Below are positions 34,158-43,464 of a stretch of 57,100 bases of DNA, piece by piece. The stretch's first letter is position 1. Each line of letters begins with the position of its first letter. The DNA comes from Candidatus Bathyarchaeota archaeon. Its GTDB lineage: Archaea; Thermoproteota; Bathyarchaeia; Bathyarchaeales; Bathycorpusculaceae. The stretch spans positions 1-57,100 of the forward strand of contig JAOAIX010000013.1 of NCBI GenBank assembly GCA_026414485.1. The letters are read 5' to 3'. Under the pieces are notes generated by a model. It did no database searches and was not told where the DNA came from. It saw only the letters and a list, made by a program, of their open reading frames with translations. Made by a program: the position numbers and the translations under genes.

Positions 34158-35408
34158 TTAGGACAAAAGAGACTCATAAATTTTTAGGGTTTCTTCAGCA
34201 ACTTTACGCCAAGTAAAAAACTCCAAAACTCTTTTACGCCCATTTTCTCCCCAGTTTCGTGCCTTGTCAGGGTTCCTCAAAACCTCCTTGATTCCCCACG
34301 CTATATCAGCAGGGTCCTCACCGTTAACGTGTACACCGTTTTGGTCGGTGCCTGAATGTATAACTTGCTCTCTGAACCCCACGACGCCGCGAGCTCCTAC
34401 AACTAGAGGCTTCTCCATTGCCATGGCTTCCAAGCTGACTATGCCAAATGGCTCGTAAATTGAGGGAAACACACAAAGGTCAGCAGCAGAGTAATGCAGG
34501 ATACGTTCGTCCTCAGAAACAAAATCAAAACGATAAACAACATTGTTTTTAATATTAAGTCTGTCAGCGGTTTCCACAATATCACGTTGTTCTTCACCTT
34601 TACCCAAAATCACAAGTTTGGTATTTGGAAACTCTTTCAAAACAATAGGCATTGCTTGTAAAATGTTTCTGACACCTTTAACCCACGCAAGTCTACCGAC
34701 AAACAGAATCATATTCCAATCTTTAGGTATACCATATTTTGCTCGAATGGCATCTACGGCTGACTTTTGAATTCGGCGGGGATTATAACGAGTAGGATCC
34801 ACACCGTTCCAAACTACGCTAATTTTTGATTGGGGCCAACCATGTTGAACAAGATCCTGCTGCATTGCGTAACTAACTGTTACGATTCGGTCGGAGTGTT
34901 GAGCCATCGCCCGCTCAAAGTGACCGACAACCTCTGAGCCTTGGCCGCCGCTTCTTCCCCACTCTGTGCTATGAGTGTGAAAAACTACAGGGATTTTCGT
35001 TTCATTTTTAATAATCAAGCCAGAAAGGCTACTAAGCCAGTCGTGTACGCAAACTACATCAAAATGGTACTTTTCCTTATTTAGTAAGCCGTTGATGAAT
35101 TTGGTAGCACTAAGAATGTTATAGATGAAAATATCGTTGAAAAATTTAATGTTGGTGCCCCATTTTTTGAGGTCGTCAACAACAAAAAAAGGGAAAATAT
35201 TGCTTGCATCTGCAATAAGCGGGCGGTGAACTTCAACACCACGCAGAATTTCGCGGGTTTTAAGAGTACCATTGTTGAGGGTAAAAACAGAGACGTCATG
35301 CCCGATATCCACGTATTCTCTTGTGATGTATTCAGCATAAGTGCCCAAACCACCTACAAGCGCTGGGGGATATTCCCATACAAAAAACCCAATTCTCAAA
35401 ACAGTCAC
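34158..35408 (-). CDS. Glycosyltransferase family 4 (glycogen/trehalose synthase-like)
   Basis: A 416-residue GT-B enzyme. N-terminal RIGFFVWEYPPALVGGLGTY with the sugar-nucleotide loop, VCVHDWLSSLSG in the first domain, then VGRLAWVKGVRNILQA and a catalytic EPFGIVSLEAMAMEKPLVVG (E-x7-E) in the second. The GGLGTYAE start resembles archaeal glycogen synthases of the GT4/GT5 type, so storage glucan synthesis or a glycosyl transfer to a trehalose is likely. Its 3' end is six bases from that of pfkA. Confidence 0.87.
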   Translation of the reverse strand: MTVLRIGFFVWEYPPALVGGLGTYAEYITREYVDIGHDVSVFTLNNGTLKTREILRGVEVHRPLIADASNIFPFFVVDDLKKWGTNIKFFNDIFIYNILSATKFINGLLNKEKYHFDVVCVHDWLSSLSGLIIKNETKIPVVFHTHSTEWGRSGGQGSEVVGHFERAMAQHSDRIVTVSYAMQQDLVQHGWPQSKISVVWNGVDPTRYNPRRIQKSAVDAIRAKYGIPKDWNMILFVGRLAWVKGVRNILQAMPIVLKEFPNTKLVILGKGEEQRDIVETADRLNIKNNVVYRFDFVSEDERILHYSAADLCVFPSIYEPFGIVSLEAMAMEKPLVVGARGVVGFREQVIHSGTDQNGVHVNGEDPADIAWGIKEVLRNPDKARNWGENGRKRVLEFFTWRKVAEETLKIYESLLS

Positions 35409-35577
35409 CTACCCACAGTGTGTTCAGAGTAATATTGTAACTATATTTATACGTTGTCTGCACTTAATTATTGTCACAAAAAAAGCTTTTCTATGAGGTG
35501 CCAGTCTTTGTGCCAAATCAAGAAGCATAATCAGAGTAAAGCACTGACGAAATTTCAGCTTAGTGTAGTCAAATATT

Positions 35578-35589
35578 GTTTTTATAAAA
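35578..35589 (+). promoter_or_regulatory. TATA box of the M48 protease gene (leaderless)
   Basis: TTTTTATAAAAG is centred near 35584, so transcription should begin near 35609-35610. The ATG of the protease is at 35610. The message is thus predicted to lack a 5' leader, and the in-frame TTG at 35607 is probably not translated. Confidence 0.5.
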
Positions 35590-35609
35590 GAGCGCCAAGG
35601 TTTTGATTG

Positions 35610-37061
35610 ATGAATTCCGCAGAATATTTGTTTGAGATTGACACCGAAGTCCCGGCAAGCTACTTTGAAAAGTTAGTGGATTTTATTTACAGACAATACA
35701 TAACGCTTCAGAAACAGCGTTTCACAAACGCTATCAAAGAGGTGACAGAAAACCAAGTTAAATTATCGTATTTCGTATTGGATGCTCAAAGAAAACAGTT
35801 GCTAAAAGTTGAGATTATATGTACGCAGAAGATTACCGTTAAGATATCGCCTATGAATCCTCAAATTTCACCTCAGATAGTGGATGAGGCAAGACAAGAT
35901 GTCGTTATCGCCACCCAAATGTTTGAAGAGAAAGTTCGTAAAGCTACTTGGTATTTCGCGTGGCAAGAAGGCGCAGATATTGTGCCTGAAAAAGTTAAAG
36001 TTCAAAATAAAAATTTTAACCAAATATTGATTGAAACCCAAATCTTGCTGTTCTTTATTTTCATAGTTTTAGGTATGAGTTTGTTTCTTGCAGTGTACAA
36101 TTTTGCGCCCCAATGGTTTTGGATTGCACCTATTACGCTTGTATCAGTTCAGTTTCTGGTAGTTTTTTATTCACGGAAGATAATTGCGCGTACAAGCGAT
36201 TGGACTATTACGAGAGAAAACCCCTATATTCACATCTTGGAGTACCATCTTCCCATAGGGGCACTTGAAGAAATAAAAGAAACATCTCCGGAACAGCTTG
36301 CAGCTATAAAAGAAGAAGTCTATCGGACAATAATATCAAAGAAGGGCACAATTGACTGCAAAGAAGCCCAGAAAGTTTTTACAAAATATAATGTTTCCTG
36401 TATGGAAGATAACCTCTTAGCTAAAAAAATCAACGTCTATGAGCTTGTAAAAAACGTTGCTGATAAATTCGGATACCAAGTACCACACATTGTGGTGTCC
36501 AACACGATGGTGCCAAATGCTGCCGCTTCAGGACCCAGCCCTAGCCGTGGAGTGGTATTAATAACAACAGGGTTGCTTGTTCAACTCGAAGAAGACGAAA
36601 TAACTAGCGTTTTGGGTCACGAATTTGGTCACCTCAAAGGGCGTGACCCACTCATTCTTTTTGGATTAACTAGCGCAGAGTTCCTTTTCAGATTTTACGT
36701 TTTATTTGCATTTTTACCTGTAATTCTTTCTTCTTTTCTGTTTATAGCCTATTTTTGGGCAGTAATGACTGTAATTTTTTTCATAGCTAAATTCTTTGAA
36801 GCCCGAGCAGACTTGGTCTCAGCTATAGTAGTGGGTAAACCTAAAGTGCTAGCGGAGGCTCTAGAAAAAATTGGTTTTCAAAGACTACTGTTTGAACGCA
36901 CACCTACATTCCGCTTGCAAGAGTGGATAAATTTAGATGCACATCCACCAATTTATTTCCGCATCGCTCGCCTCAAACAACTTCAAGAACCAGTCAAAGT
37001 AAAATATCCCCTCATCAGGTCTGTTAAAGAAGTGTTCAGTGGTTTTGCCACAACCATATAG
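35610..37061 (+). CDS. M48-family membrane zinc metalloprotease
   Basis: A membrane protease of the M48/HtpX type, about 483 residues. An N-terminal soluble domain of 140 residues precedes two transmembrane helices (LLFFIFIVLGMSLFLAVY; WFWIAPITLVSVQFLVVF). The active site is GHEFGHLKGRDP with the HExxH pair and, after two more helices, the third ligand region FFEARADLVSA. GLLVQLEEDEITSVL precedes the motif as in the family. The function is presumably quality control of membrane proteins. The N-terminal domain is unlike HtpX. Confidence 0.85.
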   Translation: MNSAEYLFEIDTEVPASYFEKLVDFIYRQYITLQKQRFTNAIKEVTENQVKLSYFVLDAQRKQLLKVEIICTQKITVKISPMNPQISPQIVDEARQDVVIATQMFEEKVRKATWYFAWQEGADIVPEKVKVQNKNFNQILIETQILLFFIFIVLGMSLFLAVYNFAPQWFWIAPITLVSVQFLVVFYSRKIIARTSDWTITRENPYIHILEYHLPIGALEEIKETSPEQLAAIKEEVYRTIISKKGTIDCKEAQKVFTKYNVSCMEDNLLAKKINVYELVKNVADKFGYQVPHIVVSNTMVPNAAASGPSPSRGVVLITTGLLVQLEEDEITSVLGHEFGHLKGRDPLILFGLTSAEFLFRFYVLFAFLPVILSSFLFIAYFWAVMTVIFFIAKFFEARADLVSAIVVGKPKVLAEALEKIGFQRLLFERTPTFRLQEWINLDAHPPIYFRIARLKQLQEPVKVKYPLIRSVKEVFSGFATTI

Positions 37062-37179
37062 TGTATCGGAGCGCGGCTTTAACCAGTAAAGTTGTAGCAT
37101 AGGAAAAGCAGCTGCAAAAAAGAAATATAGCTTGAACGAGCATTAGGCTCTCTAAGCCTATTGGAGGACAACTTTCGCC

Positions 37180-38463
37180 TTGAAGCTACTCTACATAGTC
37201 ATCGACGGCATGGGTGACCTGCCAATTGAAGCTTTAAACAATAAAACTCCTCTGGAAGCAGCAAAAACCCCGAATATGGATGAGTTGGCAAAGAAAGGAA
37301 AAACAGGTTTGCTGTATACTGTGAAAAAGGGGGTTGCGCCTGAAAGTGATGCTGCAGTGATTTCTCTTTTAGGTTTTGACCCGTTTAAATTTAGCCCTGG
37401 TCGCGGCGTCATAGAAGCGGTAGGAGCAGGAATTGACATGAAGAATGGCGATTTAGCGTTGCGGTGTAACTTTGCCACTTTGGGAGAAAACAAAAAAATT
37501 CTTGACCGCCGCGTCGCCCGTTCGCTTAGCACTGAAGAAGCTTTAGAACTAAGCAAGGCAGCCAATGAAGAAGTAAAATTGACCTCGCACCCTGCCACCT
37601 TTGAGTTCAAACCAACTCTGGGTCACCGCGCAGTTTTAGTTATCAAACACAAAAACAAGCCACTTTCAAGCAGAATAAACAACACTGATCCCGCCTACAC
37701 CATAGTTAACGGCGTAGGCGTGGCAGAGACAAATGTAAAAATGGTTCTAAAAACCTGTGAGCCTTTAGACGACTCGCAGGAAGCACAAATCAGCGCGGAT
37801 TTGGTGAATGAATTTACCGATAAAACCCATGAATTATGGGATCAGCACCCAGTAAACGTGAAGCGCGCCAACGAAGGCAAACTCAAAGGCAACGTTGTGC
37901 TTTCCCGAGATGCAGGAAACCAGTTACCACAGTTTTTCAACATAAACAAAAAATATGGTGTTAACTTTGCAGCTTTGGCGGACATGCATGCTGAAAGAGG
38001 GATAGCTAAACTTGCGGGGATGGATGCATCTTTACTTCCGCCACCGACAGGGAACCTGAAAAAAGACTGCGAAGTTCGAGTCAAAAAGTTATTGGAAACG
38101 TTGCAGACGCATGACTGCGTTTACATCCACTTGAAAGGACCTGATGAACCTGGGCATGATGGAAACTGCCACCTCAAAAGAGACATTATTTCCGCAATTG
38201 ACACACACTTTTTTGGGAATCTGCTCCCTCAGGTAGACATTAAAGAAACACTGTTTTGTATAACATCAGACCACGCAACACCATGCGCTTTAAAAGTGCA
38301 TAGTGACACGCCTGTACCTCTGCTAATTTCAGGCGGCACCGTAGAAGACGAAAAATTATCAAAATTCTCTGAGAAAAACTGTCAAGAGGGCAGTTTAGGC
38401 ATCTTGAATTACGGCTATGAGCTTATGCCTATGCTTATGAAACTTTTAAAGCAACAGAGTTAA
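37180..38463 (+). CDS. apgM: 2,3-bisphosphoglycerate-independent phosphoglycerate mutase (archaeal type)
   Basis: Interconverts 3- and 2-phosphoglycerate. The 427-residue alkaline-phosphatase-fold enzyme starts LLYIVIDGMGDLPIEALNN, with the metal Asp, then VAPESDAAVISLLGFDP carrying the Ser nucleophile, DMHAERGIAKLAGM, HLKGPDEPGHDG, and TSDHATPCALKVHSD with Asp-His and His ligands. TTG 37180 is the start, with TTGGAGGACA 11 bases upstream; a TAGGCT/AGCCTA hairpin (37143-37159) sits just before that. Its partners pfkA and the aldolase lie close. Confidence 0.94.
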   Translation: MKLLYIVIDGMGDLPIEALNNKTPLEAAKTPNMDELAKKGKTGLLYTVKKGVAPESDAAVISLLGFDPFKFSPGRGVIEAVGAGIDMKNGDLALRCNFATLGENKKILDRRVARSLSTEEALELSKAANEEVKLTSHPATFEFKPTLGHRAVLVIKHKNKPLSSRINNTDPAYTIVNGVGVAETNVKMVLKTCEPLDDSQEAQISADLVNEFTDKTHELWDQHPVNVKRANEGKLKGNVVLSRDAGNQLPQFFNINKKYGVNFAALADMHAERGIAKLAGMDASLLPPPTGNLKKDCEVRVKKLLETLQTHDCVYIHLKGPDEPGHDGNCHLKRDIISAIDTHFFGNLLPQVDIKETLFCITSDHATPCALKVHSDTPVPLLISGGTVEDEKLSKFSEKNCQEGSLGILNYGYELMPMLMKLLKQQS

Positions 38464-38506
38464 CAAAATCTTGAGGTCGGTTTAAAACACCGACTGCTAC
38501 TTTTGC

Positions 38507-39436
38507 TTATTGTGCTTTGCCTGAGCTACCAAAGAGCTGCATCTTGCTTTTTGCGACTTGCTTCATTGCCTCTTTAGCGGGTCCAAGAATCTTGCGTGGG
38601 TCAAATTCTTTAGGCGAGTTCGCTAGAACTTCACGTACTGTTGCAGTGAAAGCTAAACGTAGATCCGTGTCAATGTTGATTTTTGCAATTCCCAAAGATA
38701 TAGCTTCCTTGTATTGGTCTTCAGGTATACCTTTTGCTCCACTGAGAGTTGCACCGTATTTGGTGGCTTTCTCTACAAGCCACTGGGGCACGCTAGATGC
38801 ACCATGTAAAACAAGGGGTATACTAACTTTTTCACTTATACTCTTGAGGCGATCTAGGTCCAGTTTGGCTTCGCTTTTGAATTTGTATGCTCCGTGAGAG
38901 GTGCCTATGGCTACGGCTAATGTGTCTACGCCTGTTTGTTCCACAAATTCTTTGGCGCTATCAGGGTCTGTTAAGATAGCGTCTTTTTCTTCTACGCTGC
39001 GTTCTTCCACCCCTGCAAGCTTGCCAAGCTCGGCCTCCACAGAAACGCCGCGGGGATGTGCAATATCAACGACACGTTTAGTTAAGGCTATGTTTTCTTC
39101 GAATTTTAGGAAGGAGCCATCGATCATGACACTGCTAAAGCCCAAGTTGACACATGTTGAGGCTATTTCAAAGTTTTCGCCGTGGTCAAGGTGCACCGCT
39201 ACGGGCACAGGAGAAAGCTGTGCTGCCGCTTTGGCTAGACCTACAATGTAGGCTAAGCCTGCGTATTTGATAACGCTAGGTGTTATCTGCACGATAACAG
39301 GGGATTTTTCTTCTACGGCTGCTTCAGTAACTGCGGTTAAACTTTCAAGGTTTTGGACGTTGAGAGCGGGTATCGCGTAGCCGTTCTTTCTTGCTGGAAC
39401 CATTATATCTTTATTTGTTACAAGCAATAGGTTCAC
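38507..39436 (-). CDS. fba: Fructose-bisphosphate aldolase, class II
   Basis: Splits fructose 1,6-bisphosphate using zinc. The 309-residue barrel has NGYAIPALNVQNLESL, VAVHLDHGENFEIASTCV (zinc ligand His and catalytic Asp), VMIDGSFLKFEENIALT, VEAELGKLAG, IGTSHGAYKF (His), LVLHGASSVPQWLVEKATK, and KINIDTDLRLAFTATVR. It is of bacterial class IIA/B style rather than the archaeal class I enzyme or the FBP aldolase/phosphatase. GTG 39436 is used. It is transcribed toward apgM, with convergent ends 44 bases apart. Confidence 0.94.
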   Translation of the reverse strand: MNLLLVTNKDIMVPARKNGYAIPALNVQNLESLTAVTEAAVEEKSPVIVQITPSVIKYAGLAYIVGLAKAAAQLSPVPVAVHLDHGENFEIASTCVNLGFSSVMIDGSFLKFEENIALTKRVVDIAHPRGVSVEAELGKLAGVEERSVEEKDAILTDPDSAKEFVEQTGVDTLAVAIGTSHGAYKFKSEAKLDLDRLKSISEKVSIPLVLHGASSVPQWLVEKATKYGATLSGAKGIPEDQYKEAISLGIAKINIDTDLRLAFTATVREVLANSPKEFDPRKILGPAKEAMKQVAKSKMQLFGSSGKAQ

Positions 39437-39589
39437 TTCTTTGAGGTTTGGTTCTGGGGACTAATCGAGGGGTTCGCACTATTTAATTTTTCTGAAAGAT
39501 AGATCAGCGACCCCTCTGAGTATCAAGAATCCAAAAGTGTAAGGTTATATTTGCAGCTGTAGTTATTACTGATCTCTGAGGGCCAGTAT

Positions 39590-39811
39590 TTGACTTGTTA
39601 CTTTAGACATTTAAAACCAATTTTTGATAAAGCAGGAATTACAATAACTAAGGAAAACAAAAAACTCATTGATCAACTCATACACAATATTGTTAATGTG
39701 GAATACAAGAATTGCTCTGTTACATGGAAAAAAGTGAAAGAAACTCTTTTGAAGGATGAAGAGGGTTTCGTTCTGAAACTAAGGCAGGCTTGGAATCAAA
39801 GTTCTGTGTAA
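39590..39811 (+). CDS. Conserved small archaeal protein, 73 aa
   Basis: A 73-residue soluble protein that starts TTG 39590 as MTCYFRHLKPIFDKAGITIT. It continues NKKLIDQLIHNIVNVEYKNC and SVTWKKVKETLLKDEEGFVLKLRQAW. The conserved Cys, TCYFRHL and YKNC-x-x-TW pattern looks familiar as a small archaeal protein, but no function is known to me. It overlaps the long upstream frame of the RNase H gene by 22 bases; if that starts at 39943 there is a gap of 131 bases. Confidence 0.7.
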   Translation: MTCYFRHLKPIFDKAGITITKENKKLIDQLIHNIVNVEYKNCSVTWKKVKETLLKDEEGFVLKLRQAWNQSSV

Positions 39812-39942
39812 GTACGGCTAACACTAAAAAAGAGCAACTTACAAGTTCCATAGTTGTTTTTGAAAGTTATAGGAAACGCATCTCGCATAGCATACCGTGT
39901 CGTTTAAATCTGAAAAATCAAACAAACCATAGGGTAAAGGTA

Positions 39943-40368
39943 TTGTACAAACGTTTAATAGTTTACTCTGATGGAGGAGCCCGAGGTAACCCTGGTCCTG
40001 CAGCAGCAGCATTTTTAGTTTTAACTGAAAATGGTCAAATTCTAAAGTCTGAATCGCGTTTTCTTGGTAACCGTACAAACAACCAAGCAGAGTATGAAGC
40101 TCTAGTTGCCGCGTTGGAAACCGCTGTTAACTTAGGAAGCGATGAGTTGTATTGCTATTTAGACAGCGAGCTTGTAGCTAAGCATCTTAGTGGGGAATAT
40201 CACGTCAAAAATGTAGAGCTGCATAAGCTTTGGAACAAAATTCAATCACTGCGTTCGCATTTTAAAGAAGTTAGATTTGTAAATGTTCCTCGTACAAACA
40301 GTTACATTCAGAAGGCAGATGCCCTTGTTAACGAGACTTTAGACAGAGCAAACAAAAAGAAGTTATAA
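39943..40368 (+). CDS. rnhA: RNase HI-type ribonuclease H (archaeal)
   Basis: Degrades RNA in RNA-DNA hybrids. From TTG 39943 the protein is about 141 residues. It has LIVYSDGGARGNPGPAAAAF (first Asp), GNRTNNQAEYEALVAALET (Glu), LYCYLDSELVAKHL (Asp), and the last Asp at KADALVNETLD. This is the standard RNase H fold of archaeal type (Sto-RNase HI like, about 149 residues). The open frame can extend to 39790, but that adds 51 residues with no family similarity; AGGG 8 bases before 39943 favours the short form. Confidence 0.88.
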   Translation: MYKRLIVYSDGGARGNPGPAAAAFLVLTENGQILKSESRFLGNRTNNQAEYEALVAALETAVNLGSDELYCYLDSELVAKHLSGEYHVKNVELHKLWNKIQSLRSHFKEVRFVNVPRTNSYIQKADALVNETLDRANKKKL

Positions 40369-40385
40369 ATCCCTGTTTCAATTAA

Positions 40386-40441
40386 CAATAATCGATAATA
40401 CTCAATAAGATTCAATAATTGTTCAATAACTATATATATTG
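40386..40441 (+). promoter_or_regulatory. Phased TCAATAA repeats and TATA box before the ABC operon
   Basis: CAATAA occurs at 40386, 40403, 40413 and 40424, with CGATAA at 40393, giving 7, 10, 10 and 11 bases between successive copies. Three of them carry TCAATAA. The set abuts TATATATATT (40431-40440), whose centre near 40434 predicts transcription from about 40460. A regulator binding one face of the helix is a natural reading. Confidence 0.55.
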
Positions 40442-40471
40442 CTCAACCTCAAATTGAGTTGGGGTCTATGT

Positions 40472-41251
40472 TTGAGTCAAAATGTTACATACGCGGTTGA
40501 GTTGAAGAACGTCCAGAAAAAGTATAATGGCCTGATAGCGGTGAACAACCTCAATTTAACCATAAAAGCAGGCGAAATCTTTGGTTTGTTAGGACCTAAC
40601 GGTTCAGGTAAATCAACCACTCTAAAGATGTTGCTTGGTTTAGTTCAGCCAGATTCAGGTTCTGTTCATGTTCTTGGCTTAGATGTAAAAGATGACCCTG
40701 TCGCCGTGAAAAAACTGGTGGGTTATGTACCTGAGACTCCGCGTCTATACGAGTTTTTGACGGGGATTGAGTTTTTGGATTTCATAGGTGACGTCTACGG
40801 CATAGCTTCAACTGAGAAGCAGACGCGCGTCAATGAGTACTTGAGGGCGCTTCAGCTGGAAGGCAGAGAAGGCGACATGATAAGCAGTTACTCAGAAGGC
40901 ATGAAGCAGAAAATTGCTTTAATTTCCGCTTTTTTACATAAACCTAAACTTCTTGTTTTAGATGAGCCATTAAATGGTTTAGATCCTCGTTCTGCGCGAA
41001 TTGTCAAAGACTTACTCTACAAACTTAAGGAGCAAGGCGTCACCACAATTATGTCAACACATATTTTGGAGATAGCGCAGGCAGTTTGTGACAGAATAGG
41101 CATCATGTATCAGGGCAATCTCTTAGCGTTAGGTAACATGGAGGAACTACGGAAGATGGCAAAACTGCCAGGTTCAGGTTTAGAAGACATATTCTTGAAG
41201 TTAACTGGGACAGGCGACGTTAAAGCAGTGGTTGAGGAACTGGTGAGATGA
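40472..41251 (+). CDS. ABC transporter ATP-binding protein
   Basis: ATPase of an ABC-2 type exporter, 260 residues from TTG 40472. Walker A is LLGPNGSGKSTTLKML, followed by a Q-loop in LVQPDSG, the signature YSEGMKQKIA (replacing LSGGQ), Walker B LLVLDEPLNGLDP and the switch His in MSTHILE. The longer frame to 40439 would start in the TATA box, so 40472 is chosen. GGGG lies just upstream. The downstream permease begins four bases before its stop. Confidence 0.93.
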   Translation: MSQNVTYAVELKNVQKKYNGLIAVNNLNLTIKAGEIFGLLGPNGSGKSTTLKMLLGLVQPDSGSVHVLGLDVKDDPVAVKKLVGYVPETPRLYEFLTGIEFLDFIGDVYGIASTEKQTRVNEYLRALQLEGREGDMISSYSEGMKQKIALISAFLHKPKLLVLDEPLNGLDPRSARIVKDLLYKLKEQGVTTIMSTHILEIAQAVCDRIGIMYQGNLLALGNMEELRKMAKLPGSGLEDIFLKLTGTGDVKAVVEELVR

Positions 41252-42936
41252 ACTGGAAGAAAGTGGTTTACCTCATAAGGGTTGAAAGAAAGGCAGGTAG
41301 GCTTCTTAGAGGTCAGCGGCTTATAAAATATAACGTAAAAAGGAGCCGCGTTTTTGGCTATATACTGCATATTGCAGTTATAACTGTTGGGTTAATAATC
41401 GGTCTTCTACTTGGTTATTTTTTTAACAATGCAATGGTTTCAGACTCAACGCTGCAGAAGCTAGTGGCGCAGGGATTTCGGAGTCTACTTTTTTCTTTAT
41501 CAACACTTGTTTTAATTTTTAGTCTAGTTTTCACCATGCTTATGCAGATCCAACGAAGCGGCATAAAACTTGCTCGCCAAGTTCTTTACTGGCTACCTGT
41601 AACGTGGCAGGAGCATACTTTAGCTGCGATTTTAGCGGAGATGCTGGGCTTTCCTATTCTAGCAGTTTTGTTTATTGGGGCTGCCGTTTTGCCGTTTTCT
41701 TTTTTTGTTGGCCAAACAGTTGTTGCCGTTGGCTCAGTTTTAGCTATGTTGGGTGCCGCCTTCACTGCCAGCGCCACCACAGAAATCTTGCGGATTTTAC
41801 AAGTTCGATTTGTGGGAGCAGTATACAAGTCAACCGGGCGCGGTGCAGTGTGGGTGCGCTTTGCAGGATCCATCATGTTCTTCATTTTTTTCTACGTTAT
41901 TTATTTCTACATAACTTCTGGAGCCAACGCCCTCTATTTTGTTGAAGCAGTCTCTTCAGCACAGAGTACTATGTGGCTTGTTCCCTACGTATGGTTTGGG
42001 GTAACTTTGTTTTTCTTAACTCTAGGCTGGACTGTACAAGGCATTGTATTTCTTGCTTTATCGGTTCTTTTTATGACTGGGCTATTTTTTCTAGCGACAG
42101 AGTTGAACAGACGATTTGGGCTCTATGAGCCGCCGGTAATAACTATCTCACGCGGAGTGTACATACCTAAAACTGGAGTTTTGGGCAAATTTGGATTTTC
42201 CACTGCTGAAGCCGCTTTGATTCATAAGGATTTTAAAGCGTTCACTCGCAGGCGAGAACTGATGGGGACGTTTATAGCGCCTATAATTTTCCTTCTCATA
42301 CCCATAATGTCCACGTTTAACACGACTCAGTCACCATCCACTCAGACAGAGATGCCCTTGTTTATGTTTGCCTTTACAACAGCTTTTCCAGCTGCGATTA
42401 TGGCTATGAGTATGGGGAACTTCATGACGGGTGAAGAAGGGCAGAATGTGTGGAGGATTTATGCATCTCCTATTTCTGCTAAAAACTTCGTCAAAAGCAA
42501 GTATGTGTTTCTCCTTGCGTTATCTCTTTTGGTGCTGCCCATCACTGGGGCAGTTAGCCTTCTAATTTACCAGCCTTCGTTCAATGTTGCTGTGACAGTG
42601 ATTTTGGAAGCTGTACTCTTAGTCGTACCTATAGGTTTACTGTCTTTAGCAAATGGCATCAAAGGCGCCGATTTCACTGAAGTGCCTAGACCTCGAATGA
42701 TACGAAGTGAGTGGAGTTTAATCAATATGATTGCGTGTAGTTGCGCAGGATTAGCGGTTCTTGCACCACTATTGCCTCACGCAGTTGTGGTGTTGACAGG
42801 GATACAGTGGGGACTATTTCTTAATCTGCCGTTTTCAATTGCTCTGAGTGCAACGATAAGTGCAGTTCTAACAGCGGTGTTTTATCATCTGGCAGTTGGA
42901 AACGCTAAAGAATTTTTATCTAAAAGTGAAGCGTAA
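41248..42936 (+). CDS. ABC-2 type transporter permease
   Basis: Membrane partner of the ATPase, 562 residues with about a dozen hydrophobic helices and a long, less hydrophobic stretch in the middle (residues about 290-370, with LIHKDFKAFTRRRELMGTFI). Such split permeases with an internal extracytoplasmic or cytoplasmic part export peptides, lipids or antibiotics in other species; no substrate is visible here. ATG 41248 overlaps the ATPase by four bases, showing co-translation. Confidence 0.85.
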   Translation: MNWKKVVYLIRVERKAGRLLRGQRLIKYNVKRSRVFGYILHIAVITVGLIIGLLLGYFFNNAMVSDSTLQKLVAQGFRSLLFSLSTLVLIFSLVFTMLMQIQRSGIKLARQVLYWLPVTWQEHTLAAILAEMLGFPILAVLFIGAAVLPFSFFVGQTVVAVGSVLAMLGAAFTASATTEILRILQVRFVGAVYKSTGRGAVWVRFAGSIMFFIFFYVIYFYITSGANALYFVEAVSSAQSTMWLVPYVWFGVTLFFLTLGWTVQGIVFLALSVLFMTGLFFLATELNRRFGLYEPPVITISRGVYIPKTGVLGKFGFSTAEAALIHKDFKAFTRRRELMGTFIAPIIFLLIPIMSTFNTTQSPSTQTEMPLFMFAFTTAFPAAIMAMSMGNFMTGEEGQNVWRIYASPISAKNFVKSKYVFLLALSLLVLPITGAVSLLIYQPSFNVAVTVILEAVLLVVPIGLLSLANGIKGADFTEVPRPRMIRSEWSLINMIACSCAGLAVLAPLLPHAVVVLTGIQWGLFLNLPFSIALSATISAVLTAVFYHLAVGNAKEFLSKSEA

Positions 42937-42955
42937 GACAAAGTAGAATTGGAGT

Positions 42956-43300
42956 TTATAGTGGTTTCTTTGTTAGGGTTGGTGGTTTTGTTCTGCCGTC
43001 CCACAGGTGATGCAGTGCCAAAATGGGGTGGTGGATTAGCATTCTTGGTCCTGAGTACCGCATGACTTTTTTTACTTTTTCTTTCATGTCTGCACAATAG
43101 CAGTGTATTGTACATTTTCCGCAAGTGCTTTTCTTTTCTTGGAAAGGACACTTATCTAGACGCCTAAACGCGTAAGCTAAGAAGTCGGCACATTCAGAAC
43201 AGAGCACGTCGTTGGTGCCATGGTGGCTTTTGCAGTAAATATGCGTCATAACGTCAATTGTTCTCTTTTCACGTTTTATTCTTTTGTGCTGTTGCGTCAT
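42956..43300 (-). CDS. YgbA-like nitrous-oxide-stimulated-promoter family protein
   Basis: A 114-residue protein matching the YgbA_NO family pattern: REKRTIDVMTHIYCKSHHG, LCSECADFLAYAFRRLDKCP, a CGKCTIHCYCADMKEKV cluster with three or more Cys, and VMRYSGPRMLIHHPILALHH. Members in bacteria respond to nitric oxide and have conserved cysteines that may bind a metal or Fe-S centre; function is unproven. This would be an archaeal member. Neighbours are a thioredoxin-like protein and an ABC exporter. Confidence 0.82.
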   Translation of the reverse strand: MTQQHKRIKREKRTIDVMTHIYCKSHHGTNDVLCSECADFLAYAFRRLDKCPFQEKKSTCGKCTIHCYCADMKEKVKKVMRYSGPRMLIHHPILALHHLWDGRTKPPTLTKKPL

Positions 43301-43464
43301 TCAATAATCAGCTTCCTGTGTGTGGTAAGTTTTTCAGACAGATAAGTGTTGAGACGAAAATGTTCGGGATATCTCTACCTTTTATAAGAGAAAGGGATGT
43401 ATTGAGTTTCGATAGTTTCATTAGAAAGAAGCAGGTTTTATTTTAAAGCTTAGGCGGTAAAGTT

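Noticed and set aside
43360-43446. A 28-codon frame before the thioredoxin-like gene
   Set aside because: The TATA box of the thioredoxin gene lies inside it, so it would not be transcribed in full.
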